A stretch of DNA of 64,000 nucleotides from Actinoplanes sandaracinus (GCF_030009775.1 NZ_JASCTH010000013.1:184120-248119); one strand, 5' to 3'. Positions 32,721 through 41,800 are shown, numbered from the stretch's first letter. The notes: generated by a model from the letters alone, not told the origin. A program made the numbers and translations.

Positions 32721-34562
32721 ATGGCCCGCTCGAAGAACACCAAGGCGACCGCCCCCCGAGTGGCGGTCGACGTCGGATCCACCGGCACGCGCCCGGCGTC
32801 GGGGCCCGCGGTGGCCCTGCTCGTCCTGAGCATTCTGGCCGCCGTGTGGGCCGTGGCGATGATGACCGCTCCGGGTCGTCGCGCCTACTACTACTTCTTC
32901 GCCTACGTCGACTACTTCGTGGGCGTCGTCAGCCTGGTGTCGCTCTCCATCACGATCATGGTCGGTCTGGTCGCCACCGACCGGCTCGTGCTCAGCATCC
33001 GCCAGCGCGTGCTGCTCCAGTCCGCGCACCGCACCACCGGCGTGATCGCGGTCGGCGCCCTGTTCGTGCACGTCTGGACGAAGTTCACCAAGGACTTCAT
33101 CGGGCTGATCGACATCTTCGTGCCGTTCCTGGTCGACGGGCCCAACGGCCTCTACGTCGGCCTCGGCACCATCTCCGGATGGATCATGGTGCTGGTCATG
33201 TGGTCCGGCATCGCCCGCGCCAAGTTCATCGGCCGTGGCCGGCCCTGGATGTGGCGGGGCATCCACGCGATCTCCTACCTGATGTGGCCGATCGCCCTGA
33301 CGCACGGCCTCTCGGCCGGCCGTCCCGCGGACACCTGGGTCACCGTCAGCTACGTCGTCTGCGTGCTCGGCGTGCTCGTCGGTCTGGCCGTACGCCTCTC
33401 GGTCAGCCTGAACCGCCGCAAGGACTTCGCCTCGCCGGCCGGAGTCGGCGCCGTGAAGCCGCAGGAGACCGGCAAGCTGCTGCCCACCGCCGCCGCGCCG
33501 ATCCGTCGCTCGTCGCGCCGGGCCGAGCCCGCGACCGATCTGCTCGCGCCGGCCGCCGGCCCGTCGGTTCCGGCCTGGAACGAGCCCGTCGCCGGCCCGT
33601 CGGTCCCGGCCTGGAACGAGCCCGTCGCCCGCCCGGTCAGCCCGGCCTGGAACGAGCCGCCCGCGCGTCCGGTCAGCCCGGCGCCCGCTCCCGTCGCCCG
33701 TCCGGTCAGCGCGGTGCCCGACCTGGTCGACGAGGACTACCCGCCTCGTCGCCGGCCCGAGCCGGAGGCGCCCGCGCCCCGGCAGCGGCGATCCGTCGAG
33801 GACGACGAGCGCTACGACTCCCAGACCCGGCTGTCGCGCCGGGACGTGGAGGAGGAGCTCTACGAGTACGACGACGAACCCGCGCCGCGCGCCCGTGGCG
33901 CCCGCTCGCAGGAGATCTACGACGAGGCCCCCCGTGGCCGTGGCCGCCGCTTCGACGACGACGACGAGCCGGCGCCGCGCCCCCGCCTCCGGGACGAGGT
34001 CGAGACCACCGGCGCCCGGATGCGCCGCGCCGAACTGGAGTCGACCAGCACCCGGATGCGCCGTGACGATCTGGAGTCGACCAGCGTCCGGATGCGCCGC
34101 GACGACCCGGCGGCCACCGGCACCCGGATGCGCCGCGACGAGATCGAGTCGACCAGCGCCCGGATGCGGCGTTACGAGGAGGAGGAGCCCGCTCCCCGCG
34201 CACCGCGCCGCGAGCCGGACTACCCCGAGTACGACGACCGCCCGCGCGGCCGCCGCCGCGCCGAGGAGGACTACGAGGAGGTCCCCCGCCCCCGGGCCGC
34301 CCGGTACGCCGACGAGCCCGCCCCGCGCCCGGCCCGTGGCGCCCGTTACGAGGAGGAGCCGCCCCGCCGCCCCAGCCGCAGCGAGTTCGTCGACTTCGCG
34401 GACGACCCCGCCTACCCGGTGGACGACACTCCCACTCTGGTCGACACCGGTTCCCGCCGGGCCCGTCGCGGCGAATCCGGCCGCGGTGGCCGGCGCGGCC
34501 CCGACGACGGCGACGACGGTTATTTCTCCCAGCTACGCGGTGACATGAGGGAATCGAATTGA
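32721..34562 (+). CDS. Membrane b-type cytochrome with long repetitive tail
   Basis: A 613-residue protein. Residues about 28-240 hold six membrane helices of ferric-reductase-like type. Two helices carry paired histidines with heme-ligating spacing: His103 and His117 (SAHRTTG to LFVHVW) and His182 and His195 (GIHAISY to ALTHGL). The remaining 370 residues are a hydrophilic, probably disordered tail rich in Arg, Glu, Asp and Pro, with 12-residue repeats such as PSVPAWNEPVAG and ESTSTRMRRDDL. The ATG at 32721 follows GAGGAG closely. It is the first gene of an overlapping operon with a NuoF-like flavoprotein, so it likely receives electrons from it and passes them across the membrane (inference). 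Confidence 0.85.
   Translation: MARSKNTKATAPRVAVDVGSTGTRPASGPAVALLVLSILAAVWAVAMMTAPGRRAYYYFFAYVDYFVGVVSLVSLSITIMVGLVATDRLVLSIRQRVLLQSAHRTTGVIAVGALFVHVWTKFTKDFIGLIDIFVPFLVDGPNGLYVGLGTISGWIMVLVMWSGIARAKFIGRGRPWMWRGIHAISYLMWPIALTHGLSAGRPADTWVTVSYVVCVLGVLVGLAVRLSVSLNRRKDFASPAGVGAVKPQETGKLLPTAAAPIRRSSRRAEPATDLLAPAAGPSVPAWNEPVAGPSVPAWNEPVARPVSPAWNEPPARPVSPAPAPVARPVSAVPDLVDEDYPPRRRPEPEAPAPRQRRSVEDDERYDSQTRLSRRDVEEELYEYDDEPAPRARGARSQEIYDEAPRGRGRRFDDDDEPAPRPRLRDEVETTGARMRRAELESTSTRMRRDDLESTSVRMRRDDPAATGTRMRRDEIESTSARMRRYEEEEPAPRAPRREPDYPEYDDRPRGRRRAEEDYEEVPRPRAARYADEPAPRPARGARYEEEPPRRPSRSEFVDFADDPAYPVDDTPTLVDTGSRRARRGESGRGGRRGPDDGDDGYFSQLRGDMRESN
34011..34172 (+). repeat. 36-bp in-frame repeats in cytochrome tail
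   Basis: About four and a half copies of a 36-bp unit encode 12-residue blocks of the form RMRRDDLESTST (ending in RMRR). The copies vary at a few codons. A second, shorter set of 12-residue blocks (PAWNEP) lies at about 33560-33690. Confidence 0.75.
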
Positions 34563-36034
34563 GCACGGCACAGGTCCCCCCGGTCACGGCCATCGGGACC
34601 CCGCGGATCACCGCCGGGTTCGACGAGTACGGCCGTCTCGACCTCCTGGCCCACCAGGAGGTGCACGGCGGGTTCGCGGCTCTCTCCTCGGGCGAGCTGA
34701 TCGGCCTCGCCGACCGTATCGAGCTGCGTGGACGCGGCGGCGCGGGCTTCCCGTTCGCCCGCAAGGTGCGTGCCGTGGTCGACTCCTGCCGCCGGCAGGA
34801 TCTGCCGCCGGTGATCGTGGTCAACGCCACCGAGGGCGAGCCGCCCTCGTGGAAGGACAAGTCGATCCTGACCCGCGGCCCGCACCTGATCCTGGACGGC
34901 GCGGCTCTGGCCGCCGCCGCCCTGGACGCCGAGGAGATCGTCATCGGTGTCGCCGACGACGGCGTCGGCCAGGAGTCCCTGGCCGCGGCGCTGGCCGAGC
35001 GGAAGATGCCCTGCCCGACCCGGATCGTCGTGGTGCCGCACCGGTTCATCTCCGGTGAGGGCGGCGCGCTGGTCCGCGGGATCAACGGCGAGGCGCACAT
35101 CCCGCCCGGCCGCAAGGTGCGATCCAGCGACAACGGCGTGATGGGCCTGCCCACCCTGCTGTCCAACGCGGAGACGTACTCGCAGTTGGCGATCGCGGCC
35201 CGGCTCGGCCCGTGGGAGTACAACTCGGTCGGCATTCCCGAGGAGCCCGGCACGGTCATGCTCACCGTCGGCGGCTCCGCGTCGGCGCCGGCCGTGGTGG
35301 AGGCGCCCACCGGCACCCCGCTCATGGAGGTGCTGGAGATGTGCGGCGCCGACATGGGCCCGGGTCTGCTGGTCGGCGGGTACCACGGCAAGTGGGTGAG
35401 CGCCGAACAGGCCAAGACGATCAACATCTCCCGTAAGGGGTTCGCCAAGGTCGGCGGCACCCTCGGCGCCGGGATGCTGATCCCGATCGGCTCCAAGACC
35501 TGCCCGGTCGGCGAGGTCGCCCAGGTCGTGCAGTACCTGGCCGGCGAGTCGGCCGGCCAGTGCGGCCCGTGCCGGATGGGCCTGCCCGACCTGGCCCGTG
35601 CCGTCACCCTGGTGTCGCTCGGCGGCAACGCGGTCGAGCAGGTGCGGCAGGCGGCCGGCATGGTGAAGGGCCGCGGCGCGTGCAGCCACCCGGACGGTAC
35701 CTCCCGCTTCGCCCTCTCCGCCCTGGAGGTCTTCCGCGACGACGTGCTGGCGCACGCCAACGGGGAGGGCTGCGGCAAGCCGGTGCGGGGCATCCTGCCG
35801 CTGCCGTACACGGCCGAGAAGGGCGCTCGGAAGCTGGCCCTGGACTGGTCACGCTGCGACGGTCACGGGCTCTGCTCGGCGGTCGCCCCGGAGATCATCC
35901 GGCTGGACCACAACGGCTACCCGGCGTTCCCGCAGACGCCGCTGCCGCCGTGGCTGGAGAACGGCGCCCGCAAGGCGGTCAACGTGTGCCCGGCGCTCGC
36001 GCTGCGGCTCACCGAGCCGACGACGGCCGGCTAG
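34559..36034 (+). CDS. NuoF-like flavoprotein with C-terminal ferredoxin
   Basis: A 491-residue protein related to the NADH-binding subunit NuoF/HoxF. The NADH loop ELRGRGGAGFPFARKV and the FMN-site region NATEGEPPSWKDKS are clear, followed by an SLBB-like part and a NuoF iron-sulfur region (SAGQCGPCR, Cys335 and Cys338, and Cys375). The usual first cluster Cys (ESCG) is Ala332. The C-terminus is a small ferredoxin with Cys433-x5-Cys439 and Cys477-Pro, a [3Fe-4S]-type pattern. The TTG start overlaps the preceding stop (TTGA). It probably oxidises NAD(P)H and feeds the cytochrome upstream. Confidence 0.87.
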   Translation: MSTAQVPPVTAIGTPRITAGFDEYGRLDLLAHQEVHGGFAALSSGELIGLADRIELRGRGGAGFPFARKVRAVVDSCRRQDLPPVIVVNATEGEPPSWKDKSILTRGPHLILDGAALAAAALDAEEIVIGVADDGVGQESLAAALAERKMPCPTRIVVVPHRFISGEGGALVRGINGEAHIPPGRKVRSSDNGVMGLPTLLSNAETYSQLAIAARLGPWEYNSVGIPEEPGTVMLTVGGSASAPAVVEAPTGTPLMEVLEMCGADMGPGLLVGGYHGKWVSAEQAKTINISRKGFAKVGGTLGAGMLIPIGSKTCPVGEVAQVVQYLAGESAGQCGPCRMGLPDLARAVTLVSLGGNAVEQVRQAAGMVKGRGACSHPDGTSRFALSALEVFRDDVLAHANGEGCGKPVRGILPLPYTAEKGARKLALDWSRCDGHGLCSAVAPEIIRLDHNGYPAFPQTPLPPWLENGARKAVNVCPALALRLTEPTTAG

Positions 36035-36612
36035 TGCGGCCGGGCCGTGCGTCACGCGTACCCCTGCTGGTGTCCCTGACGCTGGCCGCCGGGCTCGCGG
36101 TGAGCGGTTGTGCCGCCGAACCGGTCGCGTCGTCCCCGCCGGCTCCTCCGGCCGGGCCGGCGGCCGCGCCCTCGGGCGCGGCCCCGTCCGCCGTCGCCCC
36201 GGTGGCCGTCTCGAAGAACCTCGGCTTCAGCGGGACGACGGTGGCGGGGCAGAAGTTCGACGCCGCGAGTCTGGCCGGCAAGCCGGCCATCCTCTGGTTC
36301 TGGGCGCCCTGGTGCGCGACCTGCGCCAGCGAGGCGCAGTCACTCGCCGACATTCACCAGGAGTACGGCCAGAAGCTCGGCATCCTCGGCGTCGCCGGGC
36401 TCGGCAGCACCGCGGACATGAAGGACTTCGTGTCCGATTTCGAGCTTGGCGCGCTGCCGCACCTGAACGACTCGGGCGGCAAGGTGTGGAAGCGGTTCGG
36501 GATCGCGCAGCAGAGTTGGTACGTGATGCTCGACAGCCGGGGGGAGATCGTCTTCCGTGGCTACCTGGACGACCTCCAGCTGACCGAGAAGGTTCAGGCG
36601 CTCACGGCGTGA
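36034..36612 (+). CDS. TlpA/DsbE-like thioredoxin lipoprotein
   Basis: A 192-residue extracytoplasmic thioredoxin-fold protein anchored by a lipobox ending at Cys26 (LAVSGC), then a Pro/Ala linker and the AhpC/TlpA-like domain with the redox pair Cys94-Ala-Thr-Cys97 in FWAPWCATC. It resembles the mycobacterial DsbE/DsbF group of secreted disulfide proteins. The GTG at 36034 shares a base with the TAG of the NuoF-like gene, so it is translationally coupled. Its place in the operon suggests it is the terminal electron acceptor of the cytochrome module, keeping exported cysteines reduced or reducing another surface target (inference). Confidence 0.87.
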   Translation: MRPGRASRVPLLVSLTLAAGLAVSGCAAEPVASSPPAPPAGPAAAPSGAAPSAVAPVAVSKNLGFSGTTVAGQKFDAASLAGKPAILWFWAPWCATCASEAQSLADIHQEYGQKLGILGVAGLGSTADMKDFVSDFELGALPHLNDSGGKVWKRFGIAQQSWYVMLDSRGEIVFRGYLDDLQLTEKVQALTA

Positions 36613-36660
36613 CCGGCTGGCTCGTCCAGCGACCTTAACCGTTCCGTCTGCCCGCGCGGC

Positions 36661-36906
36661 TCAGATCGTGCTGCCGGGCGTCGTCTGCCAGGCCGGCTTC
36701 TCGGCCGGCATCACGATCCAGAGCACCGGGTAGATCAGGATCTGGCTGCCCGGGACGACGAACAGGACCAGGACGAACAGCAGCCGGGCGATCCAGGGGT
36801 CGAGACCGAAGCGGCGGGCGAGGCCAGCGCACACGCCGGCGATCATCCGGCCGTCCTGCGGGCGGACCAGGCCCTGGCGGGCGAGCGAGTCGTGCACGGC
36901 GTTCAT
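36661..36906 (-). CDS. Small PspC-domain membrane protein
   Basis: An 81-residue protein matching the PspC domain: GRMIAGVCAGLARRFGLDPW followed by one or two hydrophobic helices (LLFVLVLFVVPG, ILIYPVLWIVMP). PspC proteins act at the membrane in envelope-stress signalling, but here no psp operon is nearby. I chose the ATG at 36906; a longer frame to 37014 gives a Pro/Gly-rich N-terminus without family support. It is divergent from the Ser/Thr kinase gene. Confidence 0.82.
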   Translation of the reverse strand: MNAVHDSLARQGLVRPQDGRMIAGVCAGLARRFGLDPWIARLLFVLVLFVVPGSQILIYPVLWIVMPAEKPAWQTTPGSTI

Positions 36907-37099
36907 GAGAAGATCCCTGCCTTCACTGGTGGTGAATCGATGACTCCATGGTGTGCGCCCGGGCGGCGGTCCGGCATCGGGCATGGCCCGGATCCCGGTA
37001 TCGGGGATCTCCATGAGGCCGCCGCCTATCCCTACGAAGACCCGGCCCTATACAGTGCGAGCGGCATGACGGAAGGGGCGCGCTGCGGGGGGAACGGGC

Positions 37100-38881
37100 A
37101 TGGTCGATGACGCTCTGCCGGGCGAGCGGACACAACCGCTGCGCCCGCGTGACCCGCTGACCCTCGGCGACTACAAGCTGGTCGGCCGGCTCGGCGAGGG
37201 CGGGATGGGCACCGTCTATCTGGCCCGGACCGCGGGCGGGGTGCTGGTCGCGGTCAAGATGGTGCGCGCCGACCTGGCGCACGACGACGAGTTCCGCCGC
37301 CGCTTCCGCAGCGAGGTGAACCGGGCCCGGCAGGTGCCGCCGTTCTGCACCGCCGAAGTGATCGACGCCGACCCCGACCACGAGCACCCCTACCTGGTCG
37401 TCGAGTATGTCGACGGGCCCACCCTGGCCGAGGTGGTCGAGGAGCGCGGGCCGCTGACCAGCGCCAACCTGCACGGGGTGGCGATCGGGGTGGCCACCGC
37501 GCTGACCGCCATCCACGGCGCCGGGGTGATCCACCGTGACCTCAAGCCGCGCAACGTGCTGCTGGCGCCGGGCAGCCCCAAGGTGATCGACTTCGGGATC
37601 GCCCGGGCGATGGAGGCGACCAGCGCGAACACCCGCACCGACCAGATGGTCGGCACGGTGGCCTACATGGCGCCGGAACGGTTCAGCTCCGAGCCGGACA
37701 CCCCGATCACGCCGGCCGCCGACGTGTTCGCCTGGGCCAGCGTGGTCGCCTACGCCGGCACCGGACACACCCCGTTCTACGCCGACTCACCGCCGGCCAT
37801 GGCCGCCCGCATCCTCACCCAGCCGCCCCGCCTCGACGGTCTCACCGGGCCGCTGCGTGACCTGGTGGGGCACGCTCTGGAGAAGGACCCGGCCAACCGG
37901 CCCAGCTCTCGCGAGCTGCTCGACCTGCTGATCTCCGGCAAGGAGCGGCCGGCGGCGACGGCCGCGGCGTTCGCCGACCAGCCGGCCCTGCGCGCGGCGG
38001 CGGTCGAGGCTCAGGCGGTGACAGGGCTCGCGAGCACACCCCCGGCGGAGGCCGCCGCCGAGAACGTGCCGACCCTCGACATCCCACCGGGCATGGTGGG
38101 GTACGACGAGAACTCGATCATCACGGTGCCGATCTCGGCGGCGCCGGAACCCACGCTGACCGGCCCGCAGTCGCGGGAGCCCGGCCGCCGCTGGGCGCTG
38201 CCCGTCCTGGTGGCTTTCCTGATCATCGCGGTGGTGGCCGGCGCCGTCATGCTGGCGTTGTCACAGGCGCACCGGGGCGACGCCGAGGCGGGGACCGGCC
38301 CGCAGGATGTGCCCTTCCCGTCGACCGCGCCCTGGATCAGCGACCCGCTGCTGCAGGAGGCCTACTGGAAGGCGAAGGCGCAGCCCGGCGAGGGGGAGTG
38401 TCTCTTCGCCGCCGGGCGGGGGCTGGTCGCGCGACGGGACAGGTCGGGCACCTACAAGTGCAAGGGGCCTCTCGACGAGTTCCCCGGCGACGTGCGGGTC
38501 GAGGCCACGGTGCGCCTGAGCACGCCGGCCAGTTGCGCGACCTTCTGGTTCCGCAACGACGGCAGTCTCGGTTACCAGGTCCGCGTCTGCGAGAGCAACG
38601 TCTACTTCGGCGTGCACCGGTCCAACGAGGTCAGCGTTAACCGCACCATGCCGCTGTCGGGGACGCCGATCGCCCTGGACAGCCCGACCCGGATCACGCT
38701 GGTGGTCCGGGGGAACGTGCTGCAGGTGCTGCGGGACGGCGTCCAGGTGGGTGCGAGCCCGCTGGAGGACAAGGAGATCGTCGACGGCCGGGTGGTGCTG
38801 GGCGTCTACAACGAGCGCGAGGCCCCGGTGAACGGCCCCTACGAGGTCGCCTTCACCGATGTGAAGATCTGGAAGCTGTGA
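37100..38881 (+). CDS. Transmembrane Ser/Thr protein kinase
   Basis: A 593-residue receptor-like kinase. The kinase domain (about 24-285) has GEGGMGTVYLA, Lys53 (VAVKMV), the catalytic HRDLKPRN with Asp147, DFG with Asp164 and the VGTVAYMAPERF activation-loop end. A linker leads to one helix (about 368-392), then an exported domain of about 190 residues with the beta-sandwich pattern of LamG/DUF1080-like modules and a Cys pair. PASTA repeats are absent. A PP2C phosphatase 2.9 kb away may reverse its phosphorylation (inference). The ATG at 37100 follows a purine-rich GGGGGGAAC. Confidence 0.92.
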   Translation: MVDDALPGERTQPLRPRDPLTLGDYKLVGRLGEGGMGTVYLARTAGGVLVAVKMVRADLAHDDEFRRRFRSEVNRARQVPPFCTAEVIDADPDHEHPYLVVEYVDGPTLAEVVEERGPLTSANLHGVAIGVATALTAIHGAGVIHRDLKPRNVLLAPGSPKVIDFGIARAMEATSANTRTDQMVGTVAYMAPERFSSEPDTPITPAADVFAWASVVAYAGTGHTPFYADSPPAMAARILTQPPRLDGLTGPLRDLVGHALEKDPANRPSSRELLDLLISGKERPAATAAAFADQPALRAAAVEAQAVTGLASTPPAEAAAENVPTLDIPPGMVGYDENSIITVPISAAPEPTLTGPQSREPGRRWALPVLVAFLIIAVVAGAVMLALSQAHRGDAEAGTGPQDVPFPSTAPWISDPLLQEAYWKAKAQPGEGECLFAAGRGLVARRDRSGTYKCKGPLDEFPGDVRVEATVRLSTPASCATFWFRNDGSLGYQVRVCESNVYFGVHRSNEVSVNRTMPLSGTPIALDSPTRITLVVRGNVLQVLRDGVQVGASPLEDKEIVDGRVVLGVYNEREAPVNGPYEVAFTDVKIWKL

Positions 38882-38909
38882 GGAGGAGGGCCCGGGCCCT
38901 CCTCCTCAC
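38878..38909. terminator. 32-bp perfect palindrome overlapping kinase stop
   Basis: Bases 38878-38893 are perfectly complementary to 38894-38909 with no loop spacer. The left arm includes the kinase stop codon, and the right arm ends 11 bases before the stop of the convergent tex gene. It is most simply a bidirectional terminator. Confidence 0.78.
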
Positions 38910-38919
38910 CGGCTCCTGA

Positions 38920-41346
38920 TCAGTCGCGGGTCAGTCCGGCCCGGCGTAGCGCGTCCGCCATGGCGCTGTTACCGAAGCTGTTGCCGCCACCGCTGCTGCC
39001 GCTCTGGCCACCCCGCTGGCCGCCGCCCTGCCGGGGCTGCCGCTGGCCGCCACCCTGACGCTGCTGGCCGCCGCCCTGCCGGCCCTGGCCACCCTGACCA
39101 CCCTGACCGGCTTGCGCACCCTGGCCGCCGGGGCGCTGACCCTGCCCGCGATCGTCGCGGGGGCGGCCTCCGCCCTTGTTCGGCTCGTCGGACAGGCGCA
39201 TGGTCAGCGAGATCCGCTTACGGACCGGGTCGACCTCCAGCACGCGGACCTTCACCACATCGCCGGACTTGACCACCTCGCGCGGGTCCTGCACGAACTT
39301 GTCGGAGAGTGCCGAGACGTGCACGAGACCGTCCTGGTGCACGCCGATGTCGACGAACGCGCCGAACGCGGCCACGTTCGTCACCTGGCCCTCCAGGACC
39401 ATGCCCGGCGAGAGGTCCGCGATCTTCTCGACGCCCTCGGCGAAGGCCGCCGTGGTGAACGCCGGCCGCGGGTCGCGGCCTGGCTTCTCCAGCTCCTTGA
39501 GGATGTCGGTGACGGTCGGCAGGCCGACCGTGTCGGTCACGAACTTCTCCGGCCGGATCGCCCGCAGGATCGGGCTGTTGCCGATCAGCGTCTTGATGTC
39601 GGCGCCGGCGTCCGCCGCGATCGTCCGGACCACCGGGTACGTCTCCGGGTGCACGCTGGAGAAGTCGAGCGGGTCGTCACCGTCGCGGATCCGCAGGAAG
39701 CCCGCGCACTGCTCGAACGCCTTCGGGCCGAGCCGGGCCACCTTCTTGATCTGCTGACGGTTCCGGAACGGCCCGTTCTGGTCACGGTGCAGCACGATGT
39801 TCTCGGCCAGGCCGGCGGTGATCCCGGAGACCCGGGTCAGCAGCGGCGCGGACGCGGTGTTGACGTCCACCCCGACGCCGTTCACACAGTCCTCGACCAC
39901 CGCGTCGAGCGAGCGGGCCAGCTTCACCTCGGACAGGTCGTGCTGGTACTGCCCGACCCCGATCGACTTAGGGTCGATCTTCACCAGCTCGGCGAGCGGG
40001 TCCTGCAGGCGGCGGGCGATGGAGACCGCGCCGCGCAGCGACACGTCCATGCCGGGCAGTTCCTGGGAGGCGTACGCCGAGGCCGAGTAGACCGACGCGC
40101 CCGCCTCGGAGACGACCACCTTGGTGAGTTTCGCGTCCGGGTGCCGCTTGATCAGCTCGGCGGCCAGCTTGTCGGTCTCCCGGGAGGCGGTGCCGTTGCC
40201 GATCGCGATCAGCTCGACGTTGTGCTTCGAGGCGAGCGCGGCGAGGCGGTGGATCGACTCGTCCCACTTGTTCTGCGGCACGTGCGGGTAGATCGTGTCG
40301 GTCGCCACCACCTTGCCGGTGGCGTCCACGACGGCGACCTTCACACCGGTACGGAAACCCGGGTCCAGGCCCATCGTGGTGCGGGTGCCGGCCGGGGCCG
40401 CCAGGAGCAGGTCGCGCAGGTTGGCGGCGAACACGCGGACCGCCTCGTCCTCGGCCGCCTCGCGCAGCCGGACCCGCAGGTCGGCGCCGAGGTGGATGAG
40501 GATGCGGGTGCGCCAGGCCCAGCGGACCGTGTCGATCAGCCACTTGTCCCCGGGACGGCCGTGGTCGCTGATGCCGTTGCGGCCGGCGATGCGCCCCTCG
40601 AAGTAGCCCTCGTCCTCCTCCGGGTGCGGCTCCATGGTGAGGTCGAGGACGTCCTCCTTCTCGCCGCGCAGCATCGCCAGGATGCGGTGCGAGGGGAGTT
40701 TGGGGTACGGCTCGGCGAAGTCGAAGTAGTCGGAGAACTTGGCGCCGTCGGTCTGCTTGCCGTCGCGCACCTTGGCGACCAGCCGGCCCCGCGTCCACAT
40801 CTGCTCACGCAGGTCACCGATCAGGTCGGCGTCCTCGGCGAACCGCTCGATCAGGATGGCCCGGGCCCCGTCCAGCGCGGCCTGCGGGTCGGCGACGCCC
40901 TTGTCGGGGTCCACGAACGCCGCTGCCGCCGCCAACGGGGCGACGGACGGGTCGTTCAGCAGGCCGTCGGCGAGCGGCTCCAGACCGGCCTCACGGGCGA
41001 TCATCGCCTTGGTGCGCCGCTTCGGCTTGAACGGCAGATAGATGTCCTCCAGGCGGGCCTTCGTGTCGGCCGCGAGGATCTGCTGCTCCAGGGCGTCGTC
41101 GAGCTTGCCCTGGGAGCGGATCGACTCCAGCACCGCGGCCCGCCGGTCCTCCAGCTCCCGCAGGTAGCCCAGGCGCTCCTCCAGCGTGCGCAGCTGGGCG
41201 TCGTCGAGGGTGCCGGTCACCTCCTTGCGGTAGCGGGCGATGAACGGCACCGTGGCCCCGCCGTCGAGCAGCTCGACCGCGGCGGTGACCTGACCTTCCC
41301 GTACCCCGAGTTCCGAGGCGATGCGCTGATGGATAGCTGTCGTCAC
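38920..41346 (-). CDS. tex: Tex-family S1 RNA-binding transcription factor
   Basis: An 808-residue nucleic-acid-binding protein of the Tex/Spt6-like family. It shows the N-terminal Tex helical region (SELGVREGQVTAAVELLDGG), the YqgF-like core (GLDPGFRTGVKVAVVD), the helix-hairpin-helix part (DVNTASAPLLTRVSGI) and an S1 domain (GMVLEGQVTNVAAFGAFVDIG). A Gly/Gln/Arg-rich tail of about 70 residues follows the S1 domain and may add RNA-binding flexibility. I chose the GTG at 41346, giving the usual VTTAIHQRIASELGV start; a GTG nine codons upstream is also possible. Confidence 0.93.
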   Translation of the reverse strand: MTTAIHQRIASELGVREGQVTAAVELLDGGATVPFIARYRKEVTGTLDDAQLRTLEERLGYLRELEDRRAAVLESIRSQGKLDDALEQQILAADTKARLEDIYLPFKPKRRTKAMIAREAGLEPLADGLLNDPSVAPLAAAAAFVDPDKGVADPQAALDGARAILIERFAEDADLIGDLREQMWTRGRLVAKVRDGKQTDGAKFSDYFDFAEPYPKLPSHRILAMLRGEKEDVLDLTMEPHPEEDEGYFEGRIAGRNGISDHGRPGDKWLIDTVRWAWRTRILIHLGADLRVRLREAAEDEAVRVFAANLRDLLLAAPAGTRTTMGLDPGFRTGVKVAVVDATGKVVATDTIYPHVPQNKWDESIHRLAALASKHNVELIAIGNGTASRETDKLAAELIKRHPDAKLTKVVVSEAGASVYSASAYASQELPGMDVSLRGAVSIARRLQDPLAELVKIDPKSIGVGQYQHDLSEVKLARSLDAVVEDCVNGVGVDVNTASAPLLTRVSGITAGLAENIVLHRDQNGPFRNRQQIKKVARLGPKAFEQCAGFLRIRDGDDPLDFSSVHPETYPVVRTIAADAGADIKTLIGNSPILRAIRPEKFVTDTVGLPTVTDILKELEKPGRDPRPAFTTAAFAEGVEKIADLSPGMVLEGQVTNVAAFGAFVDIGVHQDGLVHVSALSDKFVQDPREVVKSGDVVKVRVLEVDPVRKRISLTMRLSDEPNKGGGRPRDDRGQGQRPGGQGAQAGQGGQGGQGRQGGGQQRQGGGQRQPRQGGGQRGGQSGSSGGGNSFGNSAMADALRRAGLTRD

Positions 41347-41800
41347 GCCGACGATTGTTACCGAGGCCGCCACACCTTGTCGCGCCGCCCCGCACGGCCG
41401 GGTGCCGAACCACCACCCACCGGACGCCGTCGGCCGGTTCGGCTGACACCCGGGCCGTCATGTGGTACGCGGCCGGGCGTACCGGGCACCGCTCGCGAGG
41501 CATGCCCGGATCCGCCCTGAACCGTCCGGCGGTGGCCGTCCGTACTCCGATGTCGCGAATGTCACGTCCGGCCCGCGCGCCGTCCGGCGGGATCCGGATC
41601 GCCGGCCGGGTCGGCAGCGGCGTCCGCCCCAGGCGTGCCGGGCGGGCGTTTCTGCCGCCGTCGAGGCCCTTGACCAGCGCAGACATCCGCCGGGCGGTCG
41701 GCGCGGACGGTGCCCGCCGGACCCTGATACCGCACCCCCGGAAAGACACTTGGTAGGAGGTACTAGAGACAACGGAATTGGCCTTTGGCACTCTTGTCAC
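41347..41800. other. Divergent intergenic region, tex and PP2C
   Basis: A 454-base gap that must hold promoters for tex (minus) and the phosphatase (plus). Short frames exist on both strands but none has convincing composition or recognisable content. A GGAGGT at 41755-41762 lies too far from the phosphatase ATG to serve as its ribosome site. Confidence 0.55.

Noticed and set aside
41355..41756. Plus-strand frame in the tex/PP2C gap
   Set aside because: Composition is Pro/Arg-rich like random high-GC frames, with no ribosome site or similarity.
41780..41800. TTGGCAC motif like a sigma-54 promoter before the PP2C gene
   Set aside because: Actinobacteria lack sigma-54 and the second half of the motif is not at the right spacing.
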